Positions 32,525 to 42,639 of a stretch of DNA of 64,000 nt are shown here, piece after piece. A model generated the notes under the pieces. That model did no database searches, was not told the origin of the DNA, and worked only from the letters and a program-made list of their open reading frames with translations. The translations under genes and the position numbers were made by a program. The DNA is taken from contig CM036761.1 in the NCBI GenBank assembly GCA_020796225.1, positions 36,766,428 to 36,830,427 on the forward strand, in the 5' to 3' direction. The stretch comes from Arion vulgaris. Its lineage: Eukaryota; Mollusca; Gastropoda; Stylommatophora; Arionidae. Numbering within the stretch: position 1 is the first letter of the stretch; each line of letters begins with the position of its first letter.

Positions 32525-32640
32525 AGAAGGTTTGTAGTGGTTAGTGAACATGCTTCTTATGCCTATGATCCTAGAATCAAATTCCCAGTAGGGATGGGAA
32601 TTTTCTCGACCACAACAGCTCTCAAAAGCTTGATTAAACC
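32525..32640 (+). mobile_element. tRNA-like SINE head, SINE-X type
   Basis: GTTTGTAGTGGTTAGTGAAC is A-box-like and GAATCAAATTCCCAG is B-box-like. The spacing and intervening CATGCTTCTTATGCC resemble the 39.29 kb copy. Confidence 0.55.
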
Positions 32641-32689
32641 AATAAGAACTAGAAAATCAATATTCTTTGGACATATTCTTCTTCTGCGT

Positions 32690-33055
32690 TCTCACTAGAT
32701 TGGGATTTCGGATTCTCTAAAACTGGCAGCCGTCTGCCTCAGATTATCAGCCACGCCATATAGTTTGTCTTGGACGCTAGTGTAAGTGGGCCACTTCTTT
32801 CTTCTCAAGTCTGCATACTGGAGGCAGTTCTATAGGATATAATTCCTATGATTTCTGCATCCGCGTTTGTGCCGACCTCTTCCAGCTGTAAGTTTTGGCC
32901 ACTCTCGTGATGGTAGGTCTGACATTCTTACTGCGTAGCTAAATCTCCGAGGCAGATTGGCGACCGTAGAATCCGTTATCCCATTCCTCATTGTGAGGGA
33001 TCGTTGCACCATGTTATGCGCCTTACGGCCTGGTGCATCCGTTTTCTGCAAGCAT
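32690..33055 (-). mobile_element. LINE-G polyprotein C-terminal tail
   Basis: The minus-strand translation contains LTMRNGITDS, GRGRHKRGCRNHRNYIL and, after one stop, NCLQYADLRRKKWPTYTSVQ then DKLYGVADNLRQTAASFRES. The last portion fits the HC.L....R...WP....L.EKLYG....LR.TA.F tail found after the RNase H domain of some LINE proteins. Family identity is recognised from that motif; only the tail is present, with at least one stop. Confidence 0.7.
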
Positions 33056-33082
33056 TTGTTTCAGGTTAGCATTCCCTAGCAG

Positions 33083-33208
33083 ACATGTGCATCCGATTTC
33101 AACCAAACCTCCTTAGCCGCCTCTTACGACATGCGTGGCAGTAAACAGTGGTTCTATTCTTTACACCCCAAATTTAGGCCCCGGTAACCATTCGGTCGCT
33201 TCGGACAT
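33083..33208 (-). mobile_element. SINE-5 head half
   Basis: CATGTGCATCCGATTTCAAC, the core complement CCGCCTCTTACGACATGCGT, TTCTATTCTTTACACCCCAA and GGCCCCGGTAACCATTCGGT. The GAA-tailed 3' half is absent. Confidence 0.85.
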
Positions 33209-34207
33209 ATAACGTGAAGAAGATATGTGGAACATTTGGTTACATTTGGAACTGATGGTCTAAGAAAACATGGACTGAACATGAACACTGTATCAATGTT
33301 TCTCAAAATATTTTCCTTTCATTCGCATGCTATGAATTCAGCGTAGTCATGGTGAATAACATGACACCTCTGAATTTTGCGTGAATGCGCGCTTTCCGTA
33401 TTTCTAGTATCACCCGCAATTCATGTGAGTCTTACTCTGACTTCAGAAGAACATGTAATTTAGAGCCCCAAGTAAAGATCAGGTTATTTTTAGTCCAAGC
33501 GCGTACCGTGGACACACCGCATATTTTGGCCCAGGCTGATCTCGAACTGCAGAATTTCCATTGCCCGTGATCACAAGCTCAACCTATTAACAACGTTGCT
33601 TTCGTCGACCCTGACTCGGGATATGAAAATAGGTTAATTTAAAAATATTTTTGTTTACTTTATTAAGAATCTGCTTCTCTATTAAGATTTACCACGAGCG
33701 GTATAAAATCTGCCCACAGTGCTCTGACGCCAGTTCAGCAAACCACTAACCAATAACCGATAACAACATTAAACCACACACACTCTCACATACACTCACA
33801 TACACTCAAATGAAGATAGCTAATATTATGGAGATGATGTCTTTGAAGTAGAGTAACGACAAATAAATTGTTTTGTTTATTCTAATACATTTCCCCACTT
33901 ATTCATCTATGCAGCAGAGAGGTAATACGTTTTCAAATTATCATCATTCATTTCTAAAGTGCATCTTACGTATCTTCAAAGCAACAGATCAAATAATAAC
34001 AGGCAGCGAAAATACAGAATATGGCATAGATTATCTGGAAAAATTAATGTTATATACTTCCACAAAATGTATTTAGCAGAAATCGTGAAAATTGCAACAG
34101 CGGTAATGATTCATCACTTCGACTAACTGAAACTAAACAATTTGCAAGAAACAAATAAAATTTTGAAAAAATAATATATTACTATTTCCTAACTCTAATG
34201 TTGTGTT
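33209..34207. other. No recognisable gene
   Basis: Near 33530 the text CCCAGGCTGATCTCGAACTG resembles a primate Alu phrase by chance; nothing else of a 7SL RNA is present. Short frames at 33385-33570 and 33873-34076 have no recognisable domain. Confidence 0.4.
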
Positions 34208-34468
34208 CTTCTTCTTCTTCTTCATTTTCTTCTTCTCCCAACGCTTCATATTGACCACTCTGTGTGAATTGTATGTGATCCAAATCTAAGAGCGATTGTA
34301 CGTTGTGCAGCTATGCGCCTACTGGTAAGTCAGCACATCCGATTTCTGCAACGTTTTTTTATTTACTATGGTAGCTTCCTAGGTCCCTACCTCAATCGCC
34401 TCTTACGACATGCCTTGTAGGTCGCAGTGTTACTAGTGTTGCTCCCCTTGCGAACCCAGGCAACACAC
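34208..34468 (-). mobile_element. SINE-4 copy
   Basis: CTTCTTCTTCTTCATTTTC tail complement, GACCACTCTGTGTGAATTGT, AGTCAGCACATCCGATTTCT, the core CGCCTCTTACGACATGCCTT, then GCAGTGTTACTAGTGTTGCT and CCAGGCAACACACGGG. Near full length. Confidence 0.85.
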
Positions 34469-35194
34469 GGGGGATGTTTCGATCTTAATTTAATTATAAA
34501 ATGGATTCTCTGTTTCTGTGTCACAAGAAGAGCTTTAAAAAGTAAGAACACTAAACTCTGGAATCATGAAACTTTGACAACATACTTCTGCAGAAATTTG
34601 TTGATCAACGCGACCATTTTCTAACTGTTTACGTGCTATCTTTACCAAGATATAAGTTAGTTAATGTGATTGAAAAATGTATACATTTCATAGTGTTTTC
34701 AGTCAGGTATTAAAGTAGGTCATTGAGCATGTGCAGCTGTAAATTGGGGAAAAATATAATTGCACCAAATTGTGAACATGGAATATCAATTCAAAAATTG
34801 GATAAAAATTTCTTTGCTTGAAAAAATACAGGCATATTTAGTTTGACGTTTCTATTCTATTATTAAAATATCATTTTCTTTTAAATTTTGTTCTGTAAAA
34901 TATAATGGAATATACAATTTATCAATTAAAAAAATTAAAGAAATCCGTTTTCATGCCATGAGGTATATTCGTAAATGCAGTGTTAGTACTATATTATGGG
35001 AACCAACGGCACAAAGACGGTGATATGGTCAACATCACCCCGGCCTCATTACGTACCAGTGTCTCTCTTTTGCGCTGTATTTTTCAATTTTTGGATGAAA
35101 ATTATTGCAACTTGTATTTCCCACTTGGAAATCTGAACATAAACAGAAAGGATGAAAACGAAGAAAACTATTTATTATGTTTGCTATTAGCAGA
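34469..35194. other. No recognisable gene
   Basis: AT-rich. An 85-codon plus frame (34980-35237) partly overlaps the start of the next SINE and has no recognisable domain. Confidence 0.35.
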
Positions 35195-35445
35195 ATGGTG
35201 GCGTTGTGGCCTAGGGGTTAGTGACTCTGTCTATTAACCCCGACGTTCTGAGTTCGAATCACGCTGCGGACAGTTTGCTTGCAAATTGTTTCCGTTGATT
35301 TTAACAAAGGACGATGGCGCCACCCGTTCAGAAAGCAATGGCAAACTACTGAACGTATAAGTGGTGCCTAGAAAATCAACGACTTGTTTACTGTGGTTGA
35401 TGGCTACGTCCTTTGGGATATGCCACGATTTTCATTTCATTAGCA
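35195..35445 (+). mobile_element. SINE-2 copy, best full-length reference
   Basis: The head TGGCGTTGTGGCCTAGGGGT carries the A-box-like part and GAGTTCGAATCACGC the B box. Next come TTGCTTGCAAATTGTTTCCG, AGGACGATGGCGCCACCCGT, AACGTATAAGTGGTGCCTAG and GTTTACTGTGGTTGATGGCT, ending GGATATGCCACGATTTTCAT. It abuts a LINE-B fragment at its 3' side. Confidence 0.9.
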
Positions 35446-35449
35446 GAAT

Positions 35450-35860
35450 ATATAGAAAAATTGAATGCATTTGGAAATAGATGTCTGCAAAAAAATAATG
35501 AACATAAAATGGATCGAATTCAGAAGTGGTGAAATCAGAGAAATGTCTGGTCAACCACTAGTAACAACTGTTATAAGAAAGACAAGATGGAGATATGTTG
35601 GGCACACCTTGAGGAGAAATGATCAACGAATATCAAAGCAGGCATTGAAGTGGGATGCAAAGGGTTCAAGAAAGAGAGAACGACCTAAGGAGACCCTGAA
35701 ACGAACTTTGCTGAGTGAGGCAGGAAATGTCGGTCTCAGTTTCATGGAGGAGATTGAGCGAGTTGGCCAGGATAGCGTGCGTTGCACAGGATAGAGTGGT
35801 ATGGAGAAATTGTTTGCATGCCCTATGTAACGTACGAAATGATTTATTATTATTATTATT
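35450..35860 (+). mobile_element. LINE-B group 3' end, well preserved
   Basis: The 109-codon frame holds WIEFRSGEIREMSGQPLVTT, RKTRWRYVGHTLRRNDQR, QALKWDAKGSRKRERPKETL and KRTLLSEAGNVGLSFMEEIE. A small duplication (GAT AGCGTGCGTTGCACAG) then shifts the frame before the final LCNV block and a (TTA)n tail. Close in sequence to the 18.1 and 60.2 kb copies. Confidence 0.85.
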
Positions 35861-36623
35861 TCTATAATATTCATTAATCTTATTTTCTTCCACATTCCTC
35901 CATCTCATCCCCACTAGAAAGTAGATAACACAAGAAACAAGTTGACATCATAGAATACATCATATTTAATATATTCCTCACAAATGTTGACAAATGTTCG
36001 GTGAAAACGATTTTAGCAATTTTACATTGTTCTGTTAAATTAGTGCAAATAATATTCAACAACATTTCAACTTTAGCATATACAAGTAAACGAAAAGTTA
36101 AGCTGCAGGAAGCGAAAGATGACAAGAAAATTAAAACTAGAAATCTTCGGATAAGAAAATGAAGCATATGTCATCATTATTTTCCACATTCAAGGGTGAT
36201 ATTAGTTAGGCCACGTGGAACTTCTTACATAAACACAGGACAAACAGCAGAACATTCACAGACATAAACACAAGCTAAATTACTTGGTGATTATGAGGAT
36301 TTACCGTCAGACTGTCTAGCGATGGTGAATGGGGAAACGAAAGAGCAGAAGTGAATAAAAGGAACGAGATGCACTTAAATGAAGGATGTTTAGCAAAGGT
36401 GGGATCGTACGAAGTCGTTTATTGTCAAGACGTTTAAAAAAGACCAGTCAATGTACAGGGAAGCGGACATATAATATAATAACATTTTCTGTAGTCTTTT
36501 CAGATCTTAGGATATGATGTTATTTAACTTCACATTTCTAGAAATATGCAGGAAGTAGGAGGGCTAATTCCTTTTCTCACGCGTGGAACATCGATGTGGG
36601 ATTGAACTCCCAACTCGTTCGTT
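35861..36623. other. No recognisable gene
   Basis: A 95-codon minus frame (35880-36167) has no recognisable domain. Nothing else noted. Confidence 0.4.
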
Positions 36624-36875
36624 TGGTGTCGGGGCCCGCAAGAGAAGCAAATAATAGTACCACTGTGTCCTACAAGATATGTAAGAGGCGACTGATTTAG
36701 GATCTATTGAAGCTACCCTAGTAAATAAAAAAGCATCGCAGAAATCGGATTGCTGGCATTACATGTAGCCGAATAACTAGCACAACGTAAAATCGCTCTT
36801 AGACTCAGATCACATACACATGACACAGAGTGGTTAACAAGTGGTCGATATGGAGCGTTGGAAGAAGAAAAACTC
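36624..36875 (+). mobile_element. SINE-4 copy
   Basis: The head GTTTGGTGTCGGGGCCCGCA, AATAGTACCACTGTGTCCTA, core ATATGTAAGAGGCGACTG, CATCGCAGAAATCGGATTGC and CACATACACATGACACAGAG, ending GAAGAAGAAAAA. Flanks AACTCCCAACTCG and AACTCACAACTC look like an imperfect target duplication. Confidence 0.85.
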
Positions 36876-37269
36876 ACAACTCTGTTGTAACCGAGTCTAT
36901 AGCGGAACGCTTATGCATTACGTTCCCATCAAAGAGGACATACATACATACATTTTGATACACACATAGTTAGAGAAGACACTTATTCATTTAGATAAAG
37001 AACCAACAATTTAGGCAAACAAATATCAACTTAGACATATATACATCATATTAAACAAACGTGCATGTCATAAACTTAAACATATCAACATACAATTACA
37101 TTTCATAGAGACAAAGAACATACATTTATTAAGACAAACATACAGTCATTTTCTTCTCTTGTGTCGTCACACTGCTACAGGTTGTTGCCCAGTGTCGAAG
37201 CTGTTCTTTAGTTGCACATTTCTGATTGCTTGGAATATTGTAATTTTTGCTATTTGACGGGATTCTGCT

Positions 37270-37545
37270 ATGCAATCTAATCAACGTTTTCGTGGTCTTC
37301 ATCTCGCCTTCTGATGTTCACTCTCATGTTCCTCTCATCTTTCCTGATGTTCTGTTGTAGAAGACTGTATACTTTGGAGTTTGGATGCACTTTTATTAAG
37401 TCGCCAAACCACTTTATTCTTTGTTTCTCAATGTAATTCAAGCAAGGTTCTGTGCCAACTTTCTTTCTTATGCTGATGTTGGTGACTCTTGTGTTTTCTG
37501 GTGTTGTTGGTAAATTTTCGCAGGCAGCGCATTTCACATGTACTT
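37270..37545 (-). mobile_element. LINE-F group C-terminal fragment
   Basis: Open minus-strand frame with NTRVTNISIRKKVGTEPCLN then YIEKQRIKWFGDLIKVHPNS, the same block order as VTIRDKIRYEEIRRLDVKP and QFIKEQQIKWFGHLTRMP in the 39.8 kb copy. Only the IRKR..VEP..xYIExQRxxWFGHL region survives. Confidence 0.65.
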
Positions 37546-37959
37546 ATTTTTTGTGACTGCGCTATGCTCATTGCACATGTTTGGTTCTGGTAACACAAAG
37601 TTGGTATGAAAATGTTGTAGACGATACATTAATTAATTAAACTAAACAGACAGATATTCTTTTAAACAAACAGACAACATTTATTAGACAAATAAAAGTT
37701 AATTTAGTTAATTAGGCAGACATCAATATATAATAATTTAATTAATTATAAATATATAAATAGATAATAATTTAGGCAATATAATATACATTTATTTTAA
37801 CCATCATAGAGATCCATATACAAATATACTCCAAGTTATTTCGTTTTACATCTAAATTACGAATTTTCAGATCCAATGTTGTATCAACCCTAACATATGC
37901 CAGCGAGATTTTGAACAATTACTTGTTTTTTTTTCCGATCCAGCACTTGAGTTTTTCAG

Positions 37960-38130
37960 CTCTTCGGCTCGGTGCCATGGACATCTTAACCCTTCGGTTC
38001 GGTGCCACAACACCGTAAATCTGGGGAATCTGTGGCTTTTTCTGCCATTCCGCGGAATTGAACCCGCACACACAGAGGGATAGTCACCCGTAGTCCAACG
38101 CGCTACGAACACGCTGGGCAGACGGGCTTT
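37960..38130 (-). mobile_element. tRNA-like SINE head, separate family
   Basis: On the minus strand TAGCGCGTTGGACTACGGGT (A-box-like) and GCGGGTTCAATTCCGC (B-box-like) are correctly spaced. Downstream GGCACCGAACCGAAGGGTTA and GGCACCGAGCCGAAGAGCTG are a two-unit tandem duplication. A related, more decayed copy lies at about 46.4-46.52 kb. Confidence 0.6.
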
Positions 38131-38149
38131 GAACAATTACTAAAGACAT

Positions 38150-38915
38150 AGAAAGTGAATTGAATGCATTTGAAAATAGATATCATGTAAAAAATTATAA
38201 ACATATAATGAGACGAATTCAGGACAGGCGATGAAATCAGACCAATGTTTGGTCAACTACTAATAACAGTTGTTTCAAAAAGAGAGGATGAAGATATGTT
38301 GGGCATACTGAGTATAAATGATCAAAGAATTACAAAGTGGAAGGCAAAGAGTTAAAGAAAGCAATGATTCTCTAGAGAAACTCTGAAACGAACTTTACCG
38401 AGAGAGGGGAGACGTATCGTATTCAATTCCATAGAAGAGATTGAAAGAGGTTCCTAGGATAGAGTGGAATGGAAAAAAAATTGCTTATAAACCCTAAGTA
38501 ACAAATAACGGTACGACAGGAATATCTTCTTCTTCTTTTTGCGTTCGTTCTTTACGACCAATTTTAATCACTCTTTGTGATATGTTTGATCTTTACCAAG
38601 AATGTGTATACGTTGCACATTGGTTTGGTAGGCCCCTAAACGCATAAGACTTCTACACGTTTAGGACACATGCATCCGATTTCAGCCAAACCTCCTTAGT
38701 CGCCTCTTACGACATGCGTGGCAGGTAAAGTGGTTCTATTCTTTACACCCCAAATTTGGGCCCCGGTAACCAATCGGGCGGACAGGAATATAATAATAAG
38801 CACATATTAATATTCAATTTCATAGAGCAGATTGAAGGTGGTTCACAGAATAGAGCGGAGTGGGAAAATTGCTTATAGAATCTAAGTAACAAATAAGAGT
38901 GCGAGAGGATTATAA
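38150..38915 (+). mobile_element. LINE-B group 3' end split by SINE-5
   Basis: Decayed coding remnant from ATTGAATGCATTTGAAAATA through AACGAACTTTACCGAGAGAG to AACAAATAACGGTACGACAG. A SINE-5 (38526-38780) is inserted in the LINE's own tail. After it, a second stretch repeats the coding end (TTCATAGAGCAGATTGAAGG to GAGTGCGAGAGGATTATA), so two nested or duplicated 3' ends are present. Confidence 0.7.
38526..38780 (-). mobile_element. SINE-5 full-length copy with target duplication
   Basis: 255 bp on the minus strand: tail complement CTTCTTCTTTTTGCGTTCGT, AATCACTCTTTGTGATATGT, core complement CGCCTCTTACGACATGCGTG, head complement GGGCCCCGGTAACCAATCGG. The 11-bp duplication GACAGGAATAT is at 38515-38525 and 38781-38791. 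Confidence 0.9.
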
Positions 38916-39284
38916 AAAATAAGCGCATATCAACAATGTACATAGACGGACAAACATATGTTTATATTTGAATGCAAGAATTTATTTAGACAAGCACATA
39001 GAAGTAACTTTTGCCTAACATTCAAACATTACTTTAGATAAAAATGTAAACATCAAATTAAACAAATGTTTAGTAATTAAGTTAAACAATCGCTCAGACT
39101 ACAATTTAGGACAAGGGAAAAAACAACGAAATAAACAAACCGATATATATCAATTTAGATCGATGGGCACACATCTGCTTGGACATGTAGACAATCATCC
39201 ATTTCAAGAATCAGACTGATTGACCTATGGATACAAGAATACATGCAGACAGGCAGCTGAATTATTTATGCTTGTGTAATTAAG

Positions 39285-39545
39285 TTTAATGAGAGCAGCA
39301 GTAGTGCAGCTGTTAGTGAACTTGCTTTTTAGGCGCGTGATGCGGGTTTAATACCAAAGTGAACATGGAATATTTGTCCTACCGTAACGGCTCTTAGGTG
39401 GACCTAACCTCAAATGTGTACCAGGAAAAGCACTGAGATATAAAAGTGGCTCTTGTGATATTGATTACATCACCCATTGTGTGCCGATGGTCAATGAAAA
39501 ATACGTGCCTAACATTGTATTACACTATATACGAGGTATCTCGTA
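39285..39545 (+). mobile_element. SINE-X copy, best reference
   Basis: The head GCAGTAGTGCAGCTGTTAGT and TGCGGGTTTAATACC (B-box-like), body CCTACCGTAACGGCTCTTAG then GTGTACCAGG, and 3' part CATCACCCATTGTGTGCCGA and CCTAACATTGTATTACAC. Partial copies at 7.94 kb and, inverted, 46.5 kb. Confidence 0.65.
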
Positions 39546-39819
39546 TCTCGAGGTATGAAAAAGGGTTATTTAAAAAATATTAAGTTTAATAAGAAAGGGG
39601 GGATGAATGGAGTTATTTTTGTCTTCATGTTAGATCACATCACTATCTAGTGCCTGTTTTAGAATGCTGCTCGGGGTCTGAATTATTTAATTTGTCCACC
39701 ATTTTTACTTATTTAATTTTCAAACTTTAACTTGAATATGCTGAAATAAACAATAGTCCCTCCAGGTTATCGTTATCTCCAAAGAGATTGTTATGCAATG
39801 GCGTTGTTTCCGACCACAT

Positions 39820-40265
39820 CAGCCTTTTGTGCTCCTCATACTCTGATCAAACATGGCCAATAACAGCAGCTAATGAGCGGAAAATCATAACGACAGAGAT
39901 GAGGTGTCTTAAAAGAGCTGCAGGTGTGACAATAAGAGACAAAATTAGATATGAAGAAATCAGGAGACTGGATGTGAAACCAGTTATGCAATTCATAAAA
40001 GAACAACAGATTAAATGGTTTGGACACCTGACCAGAATGCCCTGGTATCGCCTACCACAGAGAGCCACATAGAAAAAGTATCATGTGTACAAGGCAAGAG
40101 GAAGACCACGCAAAAGATGGAGCGACGGCATCAAGAACAGCTTTACGAACATGAATATCAGCTTATAAAGTGCCTTAAAAAATGTACACACAAGATCACT
40201 ACGTTTCACCCCCAACACTTCCGTAAAGAAGTAAATGGTGGAAGAGAAGAAGAAGAAGATACTCT
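39820..40265 (+). mobile_element. LINE-F group C-terminal fragment
   Basis: A 94-codon frame: QTWPITAANERKIITTEMRC, LKRAAGVTIRDKIRYEEIRR, LDVKPVMQFIKEQQIKWFGH and LTRMP. Shifted by a frame it continues YKARGRPRKRWSDGIKNS. It ends in a GAAGAAGAAGAAGA tail. This is the region C-terminal to the reverse transcriptase; nothing catalytic is present. Confidence 0.8.
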
Positions 40266-40309
40266 GACCATCTTTGTAAAAGTTGTTTAGAAGTTATTTT
40301 GTCAATCCG

Positions 40310-40640
40310 ACAGTTACACTCAGTAGTTTGTTGAGAAGATAGCCTATCTTAACCTATTGTTTTCTGCAGTGGGATACTATAATGTTGCACTGTTCTGCTG
40401 AGTAGGAAATATGTATCGTTTGTCTGGTGGCCTTATTCTGTTTCTCATTTCATCTTGTAGTTTTTTGTGACAAATCTCTTTGCGTCTAGATAGTTTATGT
40501 TGATATCGGGTTGGGGTAGTGTTGCCCTCTCCTTTGCCAGTATGTACGCTTCATTATTGCTATATATTTTACAATGTGATTTGATCCACTATATCCCATC
40601 TTTTCAATCATTGGCATATATTGAATAGTGAGTCGTTTAT
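40310..40640 (-). mobile_element. LINE-H RNase H domain C-terminal remnant
   Basis: The minus strand encodes WIKSHCKIYSNNEAYILAKE then RATLPQPDININYLDAKRFV. This matches the end of retrotransposon-type RNase H, WIPSHxGIxGNExADxLAK. The G and D of the GNE.AD motif have changed (SNNEAY), so the domain would be inactive even if expressed. RNase H is typical of I, R1 and some jockey-like LINEs. The same old element may include the reverse-transcriptase piece at 42.64-43.56 kb. Confidence 0.7.
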
Positions 40641-40698
40641 GTTGTCTAGTTCTGTATCGTTGTGACTTTTCAGTGCTCTATTTACACATTATATAAAT

Positions 40699-40945
40699 CT
40701 TCTTCTTCGAATGCTCCATACCGACAACTTGTTAACCAATCTGTGTGATTTATATGTGATCTGAGCCTAAGAGCTGTTGTACGTTGTACCAGTTATGAGC
40801 CTACAAGTAGGTCAGCACTTTCGATTTCTGCTATGTTTTTTATTTTCTAGTGTAGCTTCGCTATGTCCTACATCAGTCGCCTCTTACGACATGACTTGTA
40901 GAGCGCAGTGGTACTATTTTTTGTTTCCTTTGCACCAAACGAGCG
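40699..40945 (-). mobile_element. SINE-4 copy
   Basis: CTTCTTCTTCGAATGCTCCA, TTGTTAACCAATCTGTGTGA, AGGTCAGCACTTTCGATTTC, core CGCCTCTTACGACATGACTT, then GCAGTGGTACTATTTTTTGT. The 108-codon plus frame starting at 40777 reads through it and is not a gene. Confidence 0.85.
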
Positions 40946-41125
40946 ATCGCAGTGTATCAATGACAAGAACTATTTGCCTATTTACGCTTTCCTTTCTCAT
41001 TTATTTTTCCTTCTGCAGTTTTCAAAGTATCCGCTTCTGCTTGAAAATGGCTGACAATTTACATGTTGTTACTGGCAAACTTGTTATGTGTGCAATTACT
41101 TAGATTTAGACAGATTTTACCTCCT

Positions 41126-41471
41126 CTATTTTCTATTAAATTTGTTGCTTATTTCTCTGTTTATAAGTGAAACCAGATGTTGGTAGAAACCGTATGCCTC
41201 TATAGATTTCAGTGTTATAGCTTTTCTTTGTAATTCAATCTCATTGTACTTTCTCTTAATACCAGAAATGATCTCTAACATATCAGGAAGATGCTGGTTT
41301 TTTCTTCTTTCCGAATGGGAGTTTATTTGGCTTAGATAGGCTTTGATAATGTGTATAAGCTTTGTAGTTGATGTAGTGTTGCTTGAATCTGCTGTTATGT
41401 TTATTTTCATTGTTTTTACATATGTTTTTATATTTCAGACATCCTGTTTCAGACATTTTTATTTCTGGCAT
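41126..41471 (-). other. Unassigned minus-strand open frame
   Basis: A 94-codon frame (41126-41410) with a Ser/Thr/Lys-rich start, then HLPDMLEIISGIKRKYNEIE and LKSIEAYGFYQHLVSLINRE, which would be helical. An overlapping upstream frame (41283-41471) supplies K/N-rich residues. It lies between pieces of LINE-H on the same strand and could be a further part of that element. I do not recognise a family, and a host exon cannot be excluded. Confidence 0.3.
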
Positions 41472-41739
41472 ATGTGGTGATCTGTCAGTGTTGATAATTT
41501 TTCAATGTTTTTTTGTCTTTTTATCTCTTTTATCATTCCTTGGCTGAAGTTAATTTTCATTCTCTAGTTCTAATAGTTCATAGTTCATAAGTACGGTTCC
41601 AACTTCACTATAACTTGTCACCGCATAATTGCTCCGTTCCCGTGACAACGAAAATCACACAAAATGCTAACAACTGTGAAATGTCTCTAGTTCTAATACG
41701 TGTGTTAACTTCATGTTTCTGCTATATTTTTCAGTGATT

Positions 41740-42505
41740 AGTTTTACAGTATGTCTATTCAAAACTAACGAACAATCTTTGCACACTTGCAGAACAGGTT
41801 GGTCTCCAGATCAATTCTGCCAAGACCAAAATTATGGACCTCACAAACTCGACAGACAACATCGTAATAAATGGACAAACACTGGAGAAAGTTGAACATT
41901 TTACATATTTGGGTAGTAAAGTGTCAAACAACGGAGACACGATGAAAGAAATAAACTCTCGTATTGCTATAGCAGCTAGTGCCTTCACTAAATTAACGAA
42001 TATCTGGCAATCTCAAGACTTTAGTATATGGACAAAAGTTAAATTATTTAGGTCATGTGTGATTCCTGTACTGACCTACGGTTGTGAAAGTTGGAAATCA
42101 ACAAAGAAAATTGATAAGAAACTGGACAGCTTTGAGAATAAATGTCTACGAAAATTATTAAAAGTAAAATGGAGTGATTTCGTTTCTAACAACACAGTGA
42201 GAGATAGAACACACCAACAACCCGTATCAAATATTATAAGGAAACGAGGTGGAAATATTTAGGTCATGTTCTTAGATCAGACGAAAAGAACTAAAATCGA
42301 CAAGTCCTTATGTGGTCACCAGTTGGGAAAAGAAAACGTGGAAGACCAAAGACCACTCTTCGAAGAACCATCCAACAAGAAAGTAAACTATTGGGATGTA
42401 AAACCATACAAGATCTGCAACTGCTAGCAAAGAACCGTATCACATGGAGATCTAAAACCTCTGCCCTATGTGCCGCCTTTGGCACGAAAGGAACAAACTA
42501 ACTAA
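41740..42505 (+). mobile_element. LINE-C reverse transcriptase end and C-terminal tail
   Basis: Remnant of a non-LTR retrotransposon protein, largely open in two frames. In order: VGLQINSAKTKIMDL, VEHFTYLGSKVSNNGD, INSRIAIAASAFTKL, WTKVKLFRSCVIPVLTYGCE with SW, LRKLLKVKWSDFVSN, then (frameshift near 42240) RWKYLGHVLRSDEKN, WSPVGKRKRGRPKTTLRRTI and a final SALCAAFGTKGTN stop. The (TAAC)n tail follows. Only the thumb-like and C-terminal part is present; the YxDD catalytic motif is upstream and lost. A diverged relative is at 13.85 kb. Confidence 0.85.
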
Positions 42506-42521
42506 CTAACTATTCAATAAC

Positions 42522-42610
42522 TTGCGTCTCTAAGCGAAGTGGTCAAGACGTTTTCTGTCATTCTGAAAGTTGTAGGTTCCAATCTTGACTCTCTGCTGTT
42601 CTGTAACTTG
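42522..42610 (+). mobile_element. SINE-1 head fragment
   Basis: GTCTCTAAGCGAAGTGGTCA, then GTAGGTTCCAATCTTGACTC and CTGCTGTTCTG. Only the tRNA-like head survives. Confidence 0.6.
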
Positions 42611-42639
42611 ACTGTCAATTCATCTTTGAATATTCTATC

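Larger units (their letters stand above)
36900..39250. repeat. Old minisatellite, ~25-35 bp, split by insertions
   Basis: Phrases built around TTTAGACAAACATACAT recur at 36920-37145, 37640-37800 and 38930-39250 (TTAGGCAAACAAATATCAAC, ATTAGACAAATAAAAG, TTTAGACAAGCACATAG). The intervals between are LINE-F, a tRNA-like SINE, and LINE-B with its SINE-5. It is most simply read as one old array later broken apart. Confidence 0.55.

Noticed and set aside
33515..33560. Alu-like phrase CCCAGGCTGATCTCGAACTG
   Set aside because: Isolated 20-base resemblance to a 7SL-derived phrase; no other part of a 7SL or Alu sequence is nearby.
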